A stretch of DNA of 64,000 nucleotides from Comamonadaceae bacterium 2PF (GTDB taxonomy: Bacteria > Pseudomonadota > Gammaproteobacteria > Burkholderiales > Burkholderiaceae_C): assembly GCA_005502875.1 (NCBI GenBank), contig SCMV01000010.1, forward strand, positions 28,874 through 92,873, given 5' to 3'. Shown here piece by piece: positions 35,637 through 43,702 of the stretch. The first letter of the stretch is position 1; each line of letters starts with the position of its first letter. Below the pieces are notes generated by a model. The model ran no database searches and had not been told where the DNA came from. It saw only the letters and a program-made list of their open reading frames with translations. Both the position numbers and the translations under genes were made by a program.

Positions 35637-36965
35637 TCAGGCTGCCTTGACCAGCAGCGCGCCGCTGGTGCGGTTGGTCGTGGGGTCGACCACGATCAGG
35701 GCGCCGCCGACTCGGTTGGCGGTGTAGGCCTCGACCGGCAGCGCCTGCTGGGTCTGCACCGTCACCAGGCCGATTTCGTTGACGGCCAGCTCTTGCGCAT
35801 CGGTGGCTTCCAGCGAGTGGATGTCCAGGCGGCTTTCGATGGCGGTGATGCGGGCCTGCACCCAACGGTTGCCGTGGCGCACCCAGTACTTGCGGCCAAT
35901 CGCCGCAGGTTCGGTGTCCAGCCAGGCCAGCGTGGCGGTGAAGCTGTCGGTCGGCTTGATCGAGCCGGGCGTGTGCACCCAGTCGCCGCGCGAGACGTCG
36001 ACCTGGCGGTCCAGCACGATGCCGGCCGACTGGCCTGCTTCGCATTGGTCCACCACCAGCGCCGAGTGGCGCACTTCGGCCACGATGGCGGTCTGGCCGC
36101 TCGGGAACACCTGCACTTCGTCGCCAGCCTTCACGCTGCCGTGGGCGATGCGGCCCCACAGGGCGCGGTACTGGTGACCGGTGCCCGATGCGGAGGCTTC
36201 GCCTTCGCCCACGCTGTCGCGGGTGACGTACTGCACGGGGTGCAGCAGCGAGCCGTCGTGCGCTTCGTCGGCCACGGGCAGTTGTTCCAGCACCTGCAGC
36301 AGGGTCGGGCCCTTGTACCAGGGCCAGTTGGCCGAAGGCGTGGTGACGTTGTCGCCGCGCAGGGCCGACACGGGGATCACGCCCTTGTTGACGATGCCGG
36401 CTTGTTCGGCGAAGGCCTCCAGCGAGCCCTTGACCGCGTTGAAGGCGGCTTCGGTGTCCTGGTCGATGGCGTCCAGCTTGTTGACGGCGAACACGATGGA
36501 GGGCACGCGCAGCAGGTGGGCCAGCAGGCTGTGGCGCTTGGTCTGCGTCAGCAGCGGCACCGGCTTGGCCTTCCAGTCGATCTTGGTGATGTCGACCAGC
36601 ACCACGGCGGCGTCAGAGCCAGCGGCAGCGGTCACCATGTTGCGGGTGTACTGCTCGTGGCCGGGGGCGTCGGCGATGATGAACTTGCGCGACTTGGTGG
36701 CGAAGTAGCGGTAGGCCACGTCGATGGTGATGCCTTGCTCGCGTTCGGCTTCGAGGCCGTCGGTCAGCAGCGACAGGTCGATGGGGGCGCCGGCGGCGCG
36801 CTTTTCCAGCGCGTCGAGCTGGTCGGCCAGGATCGCGCGGCTGTCAAACAGCAGGCGGCCGATCAGGGTGCTCTTGCCATCGTCGACGCTGCCGGCGGTC
36901 AGGAAACGCAGGGCCTTGTGCGCCAGTTCTTCGCCAGCTTCGCAGTGATTCACTTGGGTGCTCAT
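35637..36965 (-). CDS. cysN: Sulfate adenylyltransferase subunit 1 (GTPase)
   Basis: GTP-hydrolysing subunit that drives ATP sulfurylase toward adenosine 5'-phosphosulfate. The 442-residue protein has G1 GSVDDGKST (25-33), G3 DAPGHEQYT and G4 NKLD, followed by EF-Tu-like beta domains. No C-terminal APS kinase (CysC) domain is fused. Its ATG overlaps the cysD stop by one base, so the two subunits are translationally coupled. Confidence 0.95.
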   Translation of the reverse strand: MSTQVNHCEAGEELAHKALRFLTAGSVDDGKSTLIGRLLFDSRAILADQLDALEKRAAGAPIDLSLLTDGLEAEREQGITIDVAYRYFATKSRKFIIADAPGHEQYTRNMVTAAAGSDAAVVLVDITKIDWKAKPVPLLTQTKRHSLLAHLLRVPSIVFAVNKLDAIDQDTEAAFNAVKGSLEAFAEQAGIVNKGVIPVSALRGDNVTTPSANWPWYKGPTLLQVLEQLPVADEAHDGSLLHPVQYVTRDSVGEGEASASGTGHQYRALWGRIAHGSVKAGDEVQVFPSGQTAIVAEVRHSALVVDQCEAGQSAGIVLDRQVDVSRGDWVHTPGSIKPTDSFTATLAWLDTEPAAIGRKYWVRHGNRWVQARITAIESRLDIHSLEATDAQELAVNEIGLVTVQTQQALPVEAYTANRVGGALIVVDPTTNRTSGALLVKAA

Positions 36966-37918
36966 CAGAAATAACCTTCCTTCTTGCGGCGCTCCATCGA
37001 GGCCTCGGACGTGCGGTCGTCCATGCGGGTGGCGCCACGCTCGCTCACGGTCACGTGCAGGGTCTCGGCGACGATGTCGGCCGGGTTGGCGGCATCGGAC
37101 TCCACCGGGCAGGTGCAGGTCATGTCGCCCACGGTGCGGAAGCGCACGTCCACGGTTTCAACCGTCTCGCCTTCCAGTGCCGGCGTGACCTCGGTCAGCG
37201 GCACCAGCAGGCCCTTGCGGCGGATCACCTGGCGGGCGTGCTTGTAGTAGATGTTGGGCAGCGGGATGCCTTCGCGGGCGATGTAGAGCCACACGTCCAG
37301 CTCGGTCCAGTTCGAGATGGGGAAGGCGCGGAAGTGTTCGCCCGGCTTGATGCGGGTGTTGAACAGGTTCCACAGCTCGGGGCGCTGCTCCTTGGGCTGC
37401 CACTGGCCGAAGCTGTCGCGGTGGCTGAAGATGCGCTCTTTGGCGCGGGCCTTTTCTTCGTCACGGCGGGCGCCGCCGATCAGGCAGTCGAAGCGGTTGT
37501 CTTCGATGGCTTCGAGCAGGGTCACGGTCTGGTGGCCGTTGCGCGACTCCAGCGGGTGGGCCAGGCGCACGGTGCCCTTTTTGATGGACTCTTCCATGTG
37601 CGCGACGATCAGGCGCTCGCCGATCTCGGCCACGCGCTGTTCGCGGAACTCGATCACTTCGGGGAAGTTGTGGCCGGTGTCCACGTGCACCAGCGGGAAG
37701 GGCAGCTTGCCTTCGAGCTTGCCCGTGGCCGGGTTCTTCATCTTGAAGGCCTTCTCGGCCAGTTGCAGCACCACGCACGAGTCCTTGCCGCTGGAGAACA
37801 GCAGGCCCGGGCGCTCGAAGGTGGCGGCCACTTCGCGCAGGATGAAGATCGCTTCTTCTTCCAGCGCATCGAGGTGGCGGTGGTCGACTTCCGCCAGCAG
37901 TTGGTTCACATCACTCAT
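36965..37918 (-). CDS. cysD: Sulfate adenylyltransferase subunit 2
   Basis: Catalytic subunit of ATP sulfurylase, 317 residues, forming APS from sulfate and ATP. The PP-loop SSGKDS lies at 42-47, and the conserved PLVHVDTGHNFPEVIEFR and GGARRDEEKARAKER runs follow. The C-terminal RRKKEGYF is characteristic. It lies between cysH (32 bases upstream) and cysN (overlapping). Confidence 0.95.
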   Translation of the reverse strand: MSDVNQLLAEVDHRHLDALEEEAIFILREVAATFERPGLLFSSGKDSCVVLQLAEKAFKMKNPATGKLEGKLPFPLVHVDTGHNFPEVIEFREQRVAEIGERLIVAHMEESIKKGTVRLAHPLESRNGHQTVTLLEAIEDNRFDCLIGGARRDEEKARAKERIFSHRDSFGQWQPKEQRPELWNLFNTRIKPGEHFRAFPISNWTELDVWLYIAREGIPLPNIYYKHARQVIRRKGLLVPLTEVTPALEGETVETVDVRFRTVGDMTCTCPVESDAANPADIVAETLHVTVSERGATRMDDRTSEASMERRKKEGYF

Positions 37919-37950
37919 GTTTTACTCGCTTTGAATCGTCTGGCCGCTGT

Positions 37951-38745
37951 TCACTTGTGAACGTGCAGGCCGCACTCTTTTGCCTTCTCGTCTTCCCACC
38001 ACCAGCGGCCGGCGCGGAAGTCCTCGCCCACGGCGATGGCGCGCGTGCAGGGCTCGCAGCCGATGCTGGGCATGAACTGGTCGTGCAGTGGGTTGTAGGG
38101 CACGTTGAAGGACTTGACGTAGTGCCACACGTCGCCCCAGGTCCACTCGATCATCGGGTTGAACTTGGCGCGGCCCTTGTCGTCCGACTCGCGCGGCAGC
38201 ATGCCGCCGCGGTTGTTGGACTGCTCGCGGCGCAGGCCGGTGATCCAGGCCGTGCGGCCACCCAGCATGCGCGCCAGCGGTTCGAGCTTGCGCAGGCCGC
38301 AGCAGGCCTTGCGCAGGTCGATGCTTTCGTACATGGCCTTCTCGCCGTTCTGGCGCACGAACTCGATGACGGCCTCGGCCGCGGGCTTGTAGACCTCGAC
38401 CCGGATGCCCTGGCCACCGAAGGCGTCGGCGTAGTGTTGCTCGATGGTCGCGATCAGCGCCACGGTTTCAGGGTGCAGCTTGCCGGTCTCCAGCGTGCCC
38501 ACGGCGATGCCGATGCCATGCCGAGCGATCAGGTCGGTGACGATCATGTCTTCGACGCCCAGGCTGGTGGCTTGCACCACCTTGCCTGGGTGCTCGGCGG
38601 CAGCGGCCTTGAGCAGGGCGATGGTGTCAGCCAGCTTGGCCTCGAAGTCGGGGTTGGCCTTGGCGTACAGGCCGATGGCCGAGGCCGTGGCGGGGCCGCC
38701 AATGGAGGACACGGCACCGAAATCCAGGGAGGAGCTTTCACTCAT
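37951..38745 (-). CDS. cysH: Adenylyl-sulfate (APS) reductase, CysH family
   Basis: Reduces APS to sulfite with thioredoxin as donor. The 264-residue protein has the four-cysteine set of [4Fe-4S] APS reductases, C148-C149 and C230-C233, plus the catalytic ECGLH near the C-terminus (C258). Enzymes using PAPS lack the CC/CxxC set, so the substrate is APS. This fits the absence of an APS kinase gene in the cluster. The DUF934 gene ends 22 bases upstream. Confidence 0.92.
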   Translation of the reverse strand: MSESSSLDFGAVSSIGGPATASAIGLYAKANPDFEAKLADTIALLKAAAAEHPGKVVQATSLGVEDMIVTDLIARHGIGIAVGTLETGKLHPETVALIATIEQHYADAFGGQGIRVEVYKPAAEAVIEFVRQNGEKAMYESIDLRKACCGLRKLEPLARMLGGRTAWITGLRREQSNNRGGMLPRESDDKGRAKFNPMIEWTWGDVWHYVKSFNVPYNPLHDQFMPSIGCEPCTRAIAVGEDFRAGRWWWEDEKAKECGLHVHK

Positions 38746-38767
38746 GGGGGTCTCCGGATGGCGGGGG

Positions 38768-39274
38768 TCAGGCGGCGCGGCCGAACACGGGCTTGGTCGC
38801 GTTCACGTCACCCTGGTAATGGCCGCGTGCCGCGAAGAAGCCCAGCTGGCGCTCGGCGATGGCGCGATCCTGGTCGCCTCGCAGGGTCACGGCGCTGAAG
38901 CCGCAGCGCTTGAGCAGGGGCATCATGTCGACGAGCACGTCACCGGTGGCGCGGATCTCGCCGCCAAAGCGGTAGCGTGAGCGCAGGATGTGGGCCTGGG
39001 TGTAGGCGCGGCCGTCGGTCCACTTCGGGAACTGCAGCACCACGAGGGACAGCTTGGCCACATCGGCTTCGATCACCTCGATGTCGGTGTCGTTGGCCAG
39101 GATCACGCCCACGGGCTTGTGATCGGCCGCGTCCTTGGCGGGCCATTGGTCGCGCACGGCGTGCCATTGGGCCAGGGTCAGCAGGCTGTTGGCCTTGATC
39201 GGCGGGTGGGCCATGGGGCCGTCTTCGCCGCCCACGGTGCGCCATTGGTCGTGTTGGGTGTCGATGAATTGCAT
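38768..39274 (-). CDS. DUF934 protein associated with sulfite reductase
   Basis: Conserved 168-residue protein found next to cysI in many beta- and alphaproteobacteria. It has no cofactor motif that can be read and no signal peptide. The VVLQFPKWTDGRAYTQAHIL and RATGDVLVDMM segments are the family signature. An AAGGAGA ribosome site sets the ATG. It lies between cysI (26 bases upstream) and cysH. Because the cluster has no CysJ flavoprotein, a role in electron delivery to CysI or in its assembly is plausible but unproven. Confidence 0.82.
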   Translation of the reverse strand: MQFIDTQHDQWRTVGGEDGPMAHPPIKANSLLTLAQWHAVRDQWPAKDAADHKPVGVILANDTDIEVIEADVAKLSLVVLQFPKWTDGRAYTQAHILRSRYRFGGEIRATGDVLVDMMPLLKRCGFSAVTLRGDQDRAIAERQLGFFAARGHYQGDVNATKPVFGRAA

Positions 39275-39300
39275 GGTGGGGTCTCCTTCGGGCGCAGCGC

Positions 39301-41010
39301 TCAGGCGGCCTTGGCGGTCGAGCGGCGGGTGGCGTTGGCCGCAGCCTTGAACGGGTCGATGCCAGCGCGCTTGACTGTGTCGATGAACTTCTCGCCGGCC
39401 TGGCGCTGGGCCTGGTAGGTCTCGATCACGGCCTCGATGGCGTCCTGCACTTCGTCCGCGGCGAACGAGGGGCCGATCACCTTGCCCGCCACGGCTGCCG
39501 GTGCGTGGTTGGAGCCGTCCGAGCCGCCCAGCGTGATCTGGTACCACTCGGTGCCGTCCTTGTCGACGCCCAGGATGCCGATGTGGCCGCTGTGGTGGTG
39601 GCCGCAGGAGTTGATGCAGCCCGAGATGTGCAGGTCGATCTCGCCGATGTCGTAGAGCTCGTCGAGGTCTTGGTAGCGCTCGATCAGCGCGTTGGCGATG
39701 GGGATGGAGCGCGCGTTGGCCAGGGCGCAGAAGTCACCGCCCGGGCAGGCGATCATGTCCGACAGCAGGCCGATGTTGGGCGAAGCCAGGGTGTTGGCCT
39801 TGGCCGCCAGCCACAGGGCGTACAGGTCTTCTTCGCGCACGAAGGGCAGCAGGGCGTTCTGGTCGTGGGTCACGCGCAGCTCGCCACAGCTGAACTGGTC
39901 GGCCATGTCGGCGATGGCGTCCATCTGTGCGTCGGTCACGTCGCCGGGGGCCTGTCCCACGCGCTTGACCGACAGCTGCACGCATTTGTAGCCGGGCACC
40001 TTGTGGCCTTCGACGTTGCGCTCGAGCCATTTGGCGAACTGCTTTTTGTCCGATTCCGACGCGTCAGCAGGCAGGCCGTTGCCGGTGGGCGTGTGAGCCT
40101 GAACGGAGGCGGGGAAAGCAAAGCCTGCGCTGACGCGGTCGAGCTCGGCCTGCGGGATCAGGTGAGCGGACCCGTCGGCATCGCGCGCCAGGATGTCCTG
40201 GAACTCGGCGTTGACCTGGTCGAAGAACTTCTGGCCTTCGGCTTTGACCAGGATCTTGATGCGGGCCTTGTACATGTTGTCGCGCCGACCGTAGCGGTTG
40301 TAGACGCGAACGATGGCCTCGATGTAGACGAGGATCTGCTGCCAGGGCACGAAGGCGTTGATGACGGTGCCGGTGATCGGGGTGCGGCCCATGCCGCCGC
40401 CCACCAGCACCGTGAAGCCGACTTCACCGGCGTCGTTCTTGATCAGGTGCAGGCCGATGTCGTGCCAGGCCACGGCGGCGCGGTCTTCCTTGGCGCCGCT
40501 GACCGCGATCTTGAACTTGCGCGGCAGGAAGGCGAACTCGGGGTGCAGGGTCGACCACTGGCGCAACACCTCGCAGTAGGGACGGGCGTCGATGATTTCG
40601 TCAGCAGCCACACCCACCTTGGCGTCGGCGGTGATGTTGCGGATGCAGTTGCCCGAGGTCTGGATGCCGTGCATGTTGACCTCGGCCAGCAGGTCCATCA
40701 CGTCGGCGGCCTTGGGCAGCGGGATCCAGTTGTACTGAACGTTCTGGCGGGTGGTGAAGTGGGCGTAGCCGCGGTCGAACTCGCGGGCGATGCGCGCAAG
40801 CTGGCGCACCTGTTTGCTCGAGAGCTCGCCATAAGGCACCGCCACGCGCAGCATGGGGGCGTGACGCTGCACGTACCATCCGTTTTGCAGGCGCAGCGGG
40901 CGAAACTCTTCGTCGCCCAGTTTGCCCGCGAGGTTGCGTTCAAGCTGGTCGCGGAATTGAGCGGCGCGCTGGCGGACAAACTGTTTGTCGAATTCGGTAT
41001 ATTGGTACAT
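39301..41010 (-). CDS. cysI: Sulfite reductase hemoprotein (nitrite/sulfite reductase family)
   Basis: Siroheme and [4Fe-4S] enzyme reducing sulfite to sulfide with six electrons, 569 residues. The cluster/siroheme ligands are C422, C428 (CPGGDFC), C465 and C469 (CINSC). The N-terminal half has FTTRQNVQYNWI, and TSGNCIRNITAD follows. The ATG beginning MYQYTEFD is conserved; a longer upstream in-frame form is not. No cysJ is adjacent, so the donor may be ferredoxin. It is preceded on the same strand by a TSUP permease 76 bases away. A nitrite reductase role is the alternative, but the cluster makes sulfite the likely substrate. Confidence 0.91.
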   Translation of the reverse strand: MYQYTEFDKQFVRQRAAQFRDQLERNLAGKLGDEEFRPLRLQNGWYVQRHAPMLRVAVPYGELSSKQVRQLARIAREFDRGYAHFTTRQNVQYNWIPLPKAADVMDLLAEVNMHGIQTSGNCIRNITADAKVGVAADEIIDARPYCEVLRQWSTLHPEFAFLPRKFKIAVSGAKEDRAAVAWHDIGLHLIKNDAGEVGFTVLVGGGMGRTPITGTVINAFVPWQQILVYIEAIVRVYNRYGRRDNMYKARIKILVKAEGQKFFDQVNAEFQDILARDADGSAHLIPQAELDRVSAGFAFPASVQAHTPTGNGLPADASESDKKQFAKWLERNVEGHKVPGYKCVQLSVKRVGQAPGDVTDAQMDAIADMADQFSCGELRVTHDQNALLPFVREEDLYALWLAAKANTLASPNIGLLSDMIACPGGDFCALANARSIPIANALIERYQDLDELYDIGEIDLHISGCINSCGHHHSGHIGILGVDKDGTEWYQITLGGSDGSNHAPAAVAGKVIGPSFAADEVQDAIEAVIETYQAQRQAGEKFIDTVKRAGIDPFKAAANATRRSTAKAA

Positions 41011-41086
41011 GGTGCGCAGCGAAAGAATAAACAAATGAGTCCGTGGCGCCGGTGGTGGAGGCGGCACACGGACGCGATTGATCAGG

Positions 41087-42061
41087 TCAGCCGAGGGCTC
41101 GGTAGAGATTGTAAAGGCTGATGCCGGAGATCACGCCCCCCACCAGCAGCAGCAGGGTCTTGGTCTTGAGGTGCCGGGTCAGGTAGGCGGCGAACGGCGC
41201 GGCGAACAGGCCGCCCACGACCAGGCCAGCCACCGTGGGCCAGGGGCCTTCTTCGACCAGGCCGGCGAACACGGCTGCGCTGGTGAAAGTCAGGAAAAAT
41301 TCAGCCAGGTTGACCGAGCCGATGGTGGTGCGAGGGTCTTGCCCTGTGCCCACCAGGGTGGTGGTCACAACAGGGCCCCAGCCGCCGCCGCCCACCGCGT
41401 CGACGAAACCGCCGAACAGACCGAGCTTGGCCACGTGCTTGGGGGTTTCGCGGCGCGGCGTGATTTTCTTGAATACCTTGCTGATGACATAAAGGCCCAT
41501 CAGGAAAAGGTATCCGGAAACAATGGGCTTGATGATGGTTGAATCCACGCTGGAAACCACCCATGCACCGAGGCTCGCGCCCAGGATTCCAGGAATCAGC
41601 AAGCGCAGGAAAAGGGATTTGTTGACGTTGCCCAATTTGACGTGGGAAATGCCGGAAACCCCTGTCGTGAAAACCTCTGCGATGTGCACGCTGGCCGAGG
41701 CCACGGCCGGGGACGCGCCGGTCGCCAGCAGGAAGGACGTGGACGTGATGCCATAGGCCATGCCCAGGGCACCGTCGACGGTCTGGGCGATCAGGCCCAC
41801 GAGCACGGCTTTCCAGAAAGCCTCGCCCGTGACGGTGCTCAAGATGAGTTGCAGTCCGCTTTGCTCGTGCTGTCCGTTGAACAGCTTGGAGCCCAGGTAG
41901 ACCACCACGCCGATCAGCAGGAAGCCCACGGCCCACACGGCGATGCGCAACACCGGGTGGTCGGAGGGGTGGCTGACGTCGTCTTCGACGGGCGGCAGGC
42001 CGAGCGCGGTGTGCTCGGCGTTGATCGCGTTGTCGGTGAGGTCGAGGTTGCGGATCTTCAT
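41087..42061 (-). CDS. TSUP (TauE/SafE) family sulfur-compound permease
   Basis: Inner-membrane protein of 324 residues with about eight hydrophobic segments and the duplicated TSUP pattern (GLIAQTVDGALGMAYG and GLFGGFVDAVGGGGWGP). Members move sulfite, sulfate or sulfoacetate. As the first gene of the sulfate-reduction cluster and transcribed toward cysI, it is probably the sulfate importer or a sulfite exporter; the direction of transport cannot be told from sequence. It is divergent from the patatin gene. Confidence 0.87.
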   Translation of the reverse strand: MKIRNLDLTDNAINAEHTALGLPPVEDDVSHPSDHPVLRIAVWAVGFLLIGVVVYLGSKLFNGQHEQSGLQLILSTVTGEAFWKAVLVGLIAQTVDGALGMAYGITSTSFLLATGASPAVASASVHIAEVFTTGVSGISHVKLGNVNKSLFLRLLIPGILGASLGAWVVSSVDSTIIKPIVSGYLFLMGLYVISKVFKKITPRRETPKHVAKLGLFGGFVDAVGGGGWGPVVTTTLVGTGQDPRTTIGSVNLAEFFLTFTSAAVFAGLVEEGPWPTVAGLVVGGLFAAPFAAYLTRHLKTKTLLLLVGGVISGISLYNLYRALG

Positions 42062-42130
42062 GTAAGCCGGGAAAGCGGTGCGGTCGACGTGACAATGGGA
42101 GAGCGCGAATGCTACAGATCGTCTTTATTC

Positions 42131-43117
42131 ATGAAAAGAACATTTATGGAAGTTGTTAATTCCGTTTCGGAATTAAGCGGCGAGGCAACCCTGCGTCGTG
42201 GGCTGCTCCTGGGGGCTGCGGCGTGGCTGACAGGTTGCTCGGTCCTGCCGGGCGGTGAGTCCCCTCGCACGGCTGGCGCAACCACGGCGGCCCAGCAGCC
42301 GGTGGTGCCTGCGGCACCCGCCGTCCCGCGTGCCGCACCTCGTCCTCCCCGCATCGGCTTGGCGCTGGGCGGCGGCGCGGCACGAGGCTTCGCTCACATC
42401 GGGGTGCTGCAAGTGCTCGAAGAGCAAGGCATCAAGCCCGACCTGGTGGTGGGCACATCCGCTGGCAGCCTGGTGGCTGCGCTTTATGCGGCAGGGAAAA
42501 CGCCCACCGAGTTGCAGAGCATGGCCATGACCCTGGACGAGTCAAGCATCACCGATTGGGTCTTCCCTGGGCGTTCCTTGCTCAAGGGCGAGGCCTTGGC
42601 ACGTTTCATCCGCACGCAGACCGCCGGCAAGCAAATCGAAGGCATGCGCCTGCCCCTGGGCATCGTCGCCGCTGACTTGCAAAGCGGCGCCCCCATCCTG
42701 TTCCGAAAAGGCGACCCCGGCACGGCGGTTCGGGCGTCCAGCGCCGTGCCGGCGGTGTTCGAGCCGGTGCGCATCAACGGCCGCGAATACATCGATGGTG
42801 GCGCGGTCTCGCCCATCCCGGTGCGCTTTGCCCGCCAGATGGGCGCAGACGTCGTCATCGCCGTGGACATCTCTGCCATCCCTCAGGGGCAGTCGACCAA
42901 GCGGGCCGTCGACATCCTGCTGCAGACCTTCAACATCATGGGCCACGCCATCAGCCAGCACGAGCTGGCCGAGGCCGATGTGGTGATGCGCCCCAAACTG
43001 GAAGGCATCGGCAGCGCCGATTTCTCGTCTCGGCGCCTGTCGATCCTGGCCGGTCGCGAGGCGGCCCTGATGGTGCTGCCTCAGCTCAAGGAGCGGATCG
43101 CGGCGCGCACTCGCTGA
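42131..43117 (+). CDS. Patatin-like phospholipase lipoprotein (RssA/YchK-like)
   Basis: Predicted serine acyl hydrolase with a Ser-Asp dyad, 328 residues. The oxyanion motif GGGAARG lies at 80-86, nucleophile Ser110 in GTSAG, and Asp222 in DGG. The N-terminus is a lipoprotein signal (LRRGLLLGAAAWLTGC, lipobox Cys36), followed by an Ala/Pro/Thr-rich linker to residue 73, so the enzyme is probably membrane-tethered in the periplasm. The first 60 bases are AT-richer than their surroundings. A second ATG 15 bases in is an alternative start. Substrate unknown. Confidence 0.86.
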   Translation: MKRTFMEVVNSVSELSGEATLRRGLLLGAAAWLTGCSVLPGGESPRTAGATTAAQQPVVPAAPAVPRAAPRPPRIGLALGGGAARGFAHIGVLQVLEEQGIKPDLVVGTSAGSLVAALYAAGKTPTELQSMAMTLDESSITDWVFPGRSLLKGEALARFIRTQTAGKQIEGMRLPLGIVAADLQSGAPILFRKGDPGTAVRASSAVPAVFEPVRINGREYIDGGAVSPIPVRFARQMGADVVIAVDISAIPQGQSTKRAVDILLQTFNIMGHAISQHELAEADVVMRPKLEGIGSADFSSRRLSILAGREAALMVLPQLKERIAARTR

Positions 43118-43133
43118 GGGCGCTGCGGCGGCT

Positions 43134-43595
43134 TCAGCGCGCGGTGTGGAAAGGCTGGCCGGTCAGCTTAGAGCCGGCGCCCATGCCGCGCTTCTTGAAC
43201 CAGCCGGCGTTCATCTCCAGCACGTAACGCACCGGGCGATCCGAGCAGTGCGAGTCCAGCGTCTGCGGCTTCATCTCGTCGGTGTTGACGATGGTGCCAT
43301 CGTCGTCGACGAAGGCAATGGCCAGAGGGATGAGGGTGTTCTTCATCCAGAAGCACTGCACGCCCGGGCGCTCGAACACGAACAGCATGCCCTCGTGGGT
43401 GCCCATTTTCGTGCGGTGCATCAGCCCAATGGCGCGTTCGCGATCGGTCATGGCCACCTCGGCGGTGATGTTCTGCATGCCGGCGCGCAACTGAACCGTG
43501 CGCAATTTTTGAGGCTCATCCTGCGCCCAGGTGCCGGAGGCGGTCAGGCAGCTTGCCGCGACCATGATTTGCATCAAGGCTGAGCGCAAGGTCAT
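43134..43595 (-). CDS. Periplasmic DUF192 family protein
   Basis: Protein of 153 residues from this start, with a signal peptide cleaved near TWAQ (residue 24). The DUF192 fold is clear: ERAIGLMHRTKMGTHEGMLF, then WMKNTLIPLAIAFVDDDG and the C-terminal YVLEMNAGWF. Function of the family is unknown. An in-frame ATG 57 bases upstream, next to an ACGGAG site, would give a 172-residue form with an overlong signal. It converges on the patatin gene, with 16 bases between stops. Confidence 0.85.
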   Translation of the reverse strand: MTLRSALMQIMVAASCLTASGTWAQDEPQKLRTVQLRAGMQNITAEVAMTDRERAIGLMHRTKMGTHEGMLFVFERPGVQCFWMKNTLIPLAIAFVDDDGTIVNTDEMKPQTLDSHCSDRPVRYVLEMNAGWFKKRGMGAGSKLTGQPFHTAR

Positions 43596-43702
43596 TGACC
43601 TGGCGCGCCACCCGGCGGCAACGCTTTGACTGACAATGCCCGCTTTCATCATCTCCGTGTCTCGATGAGCTGGTTCACGGGCCCGACTGTAGCAGCCGTC
43701 TC

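Noticed and set aside
41079..41092. Possible FNR box TTGATCAGGTCAGC near the TSUP-cysI junction
   Set aside because: The right half-site matches poorly and the position is at the 3' end of the TSUP gene.
39505..41121. Long plus-strand frame opposite cysI
   Set aside because: Antisense shadow; cysI has all siroheme and cluster ligands.
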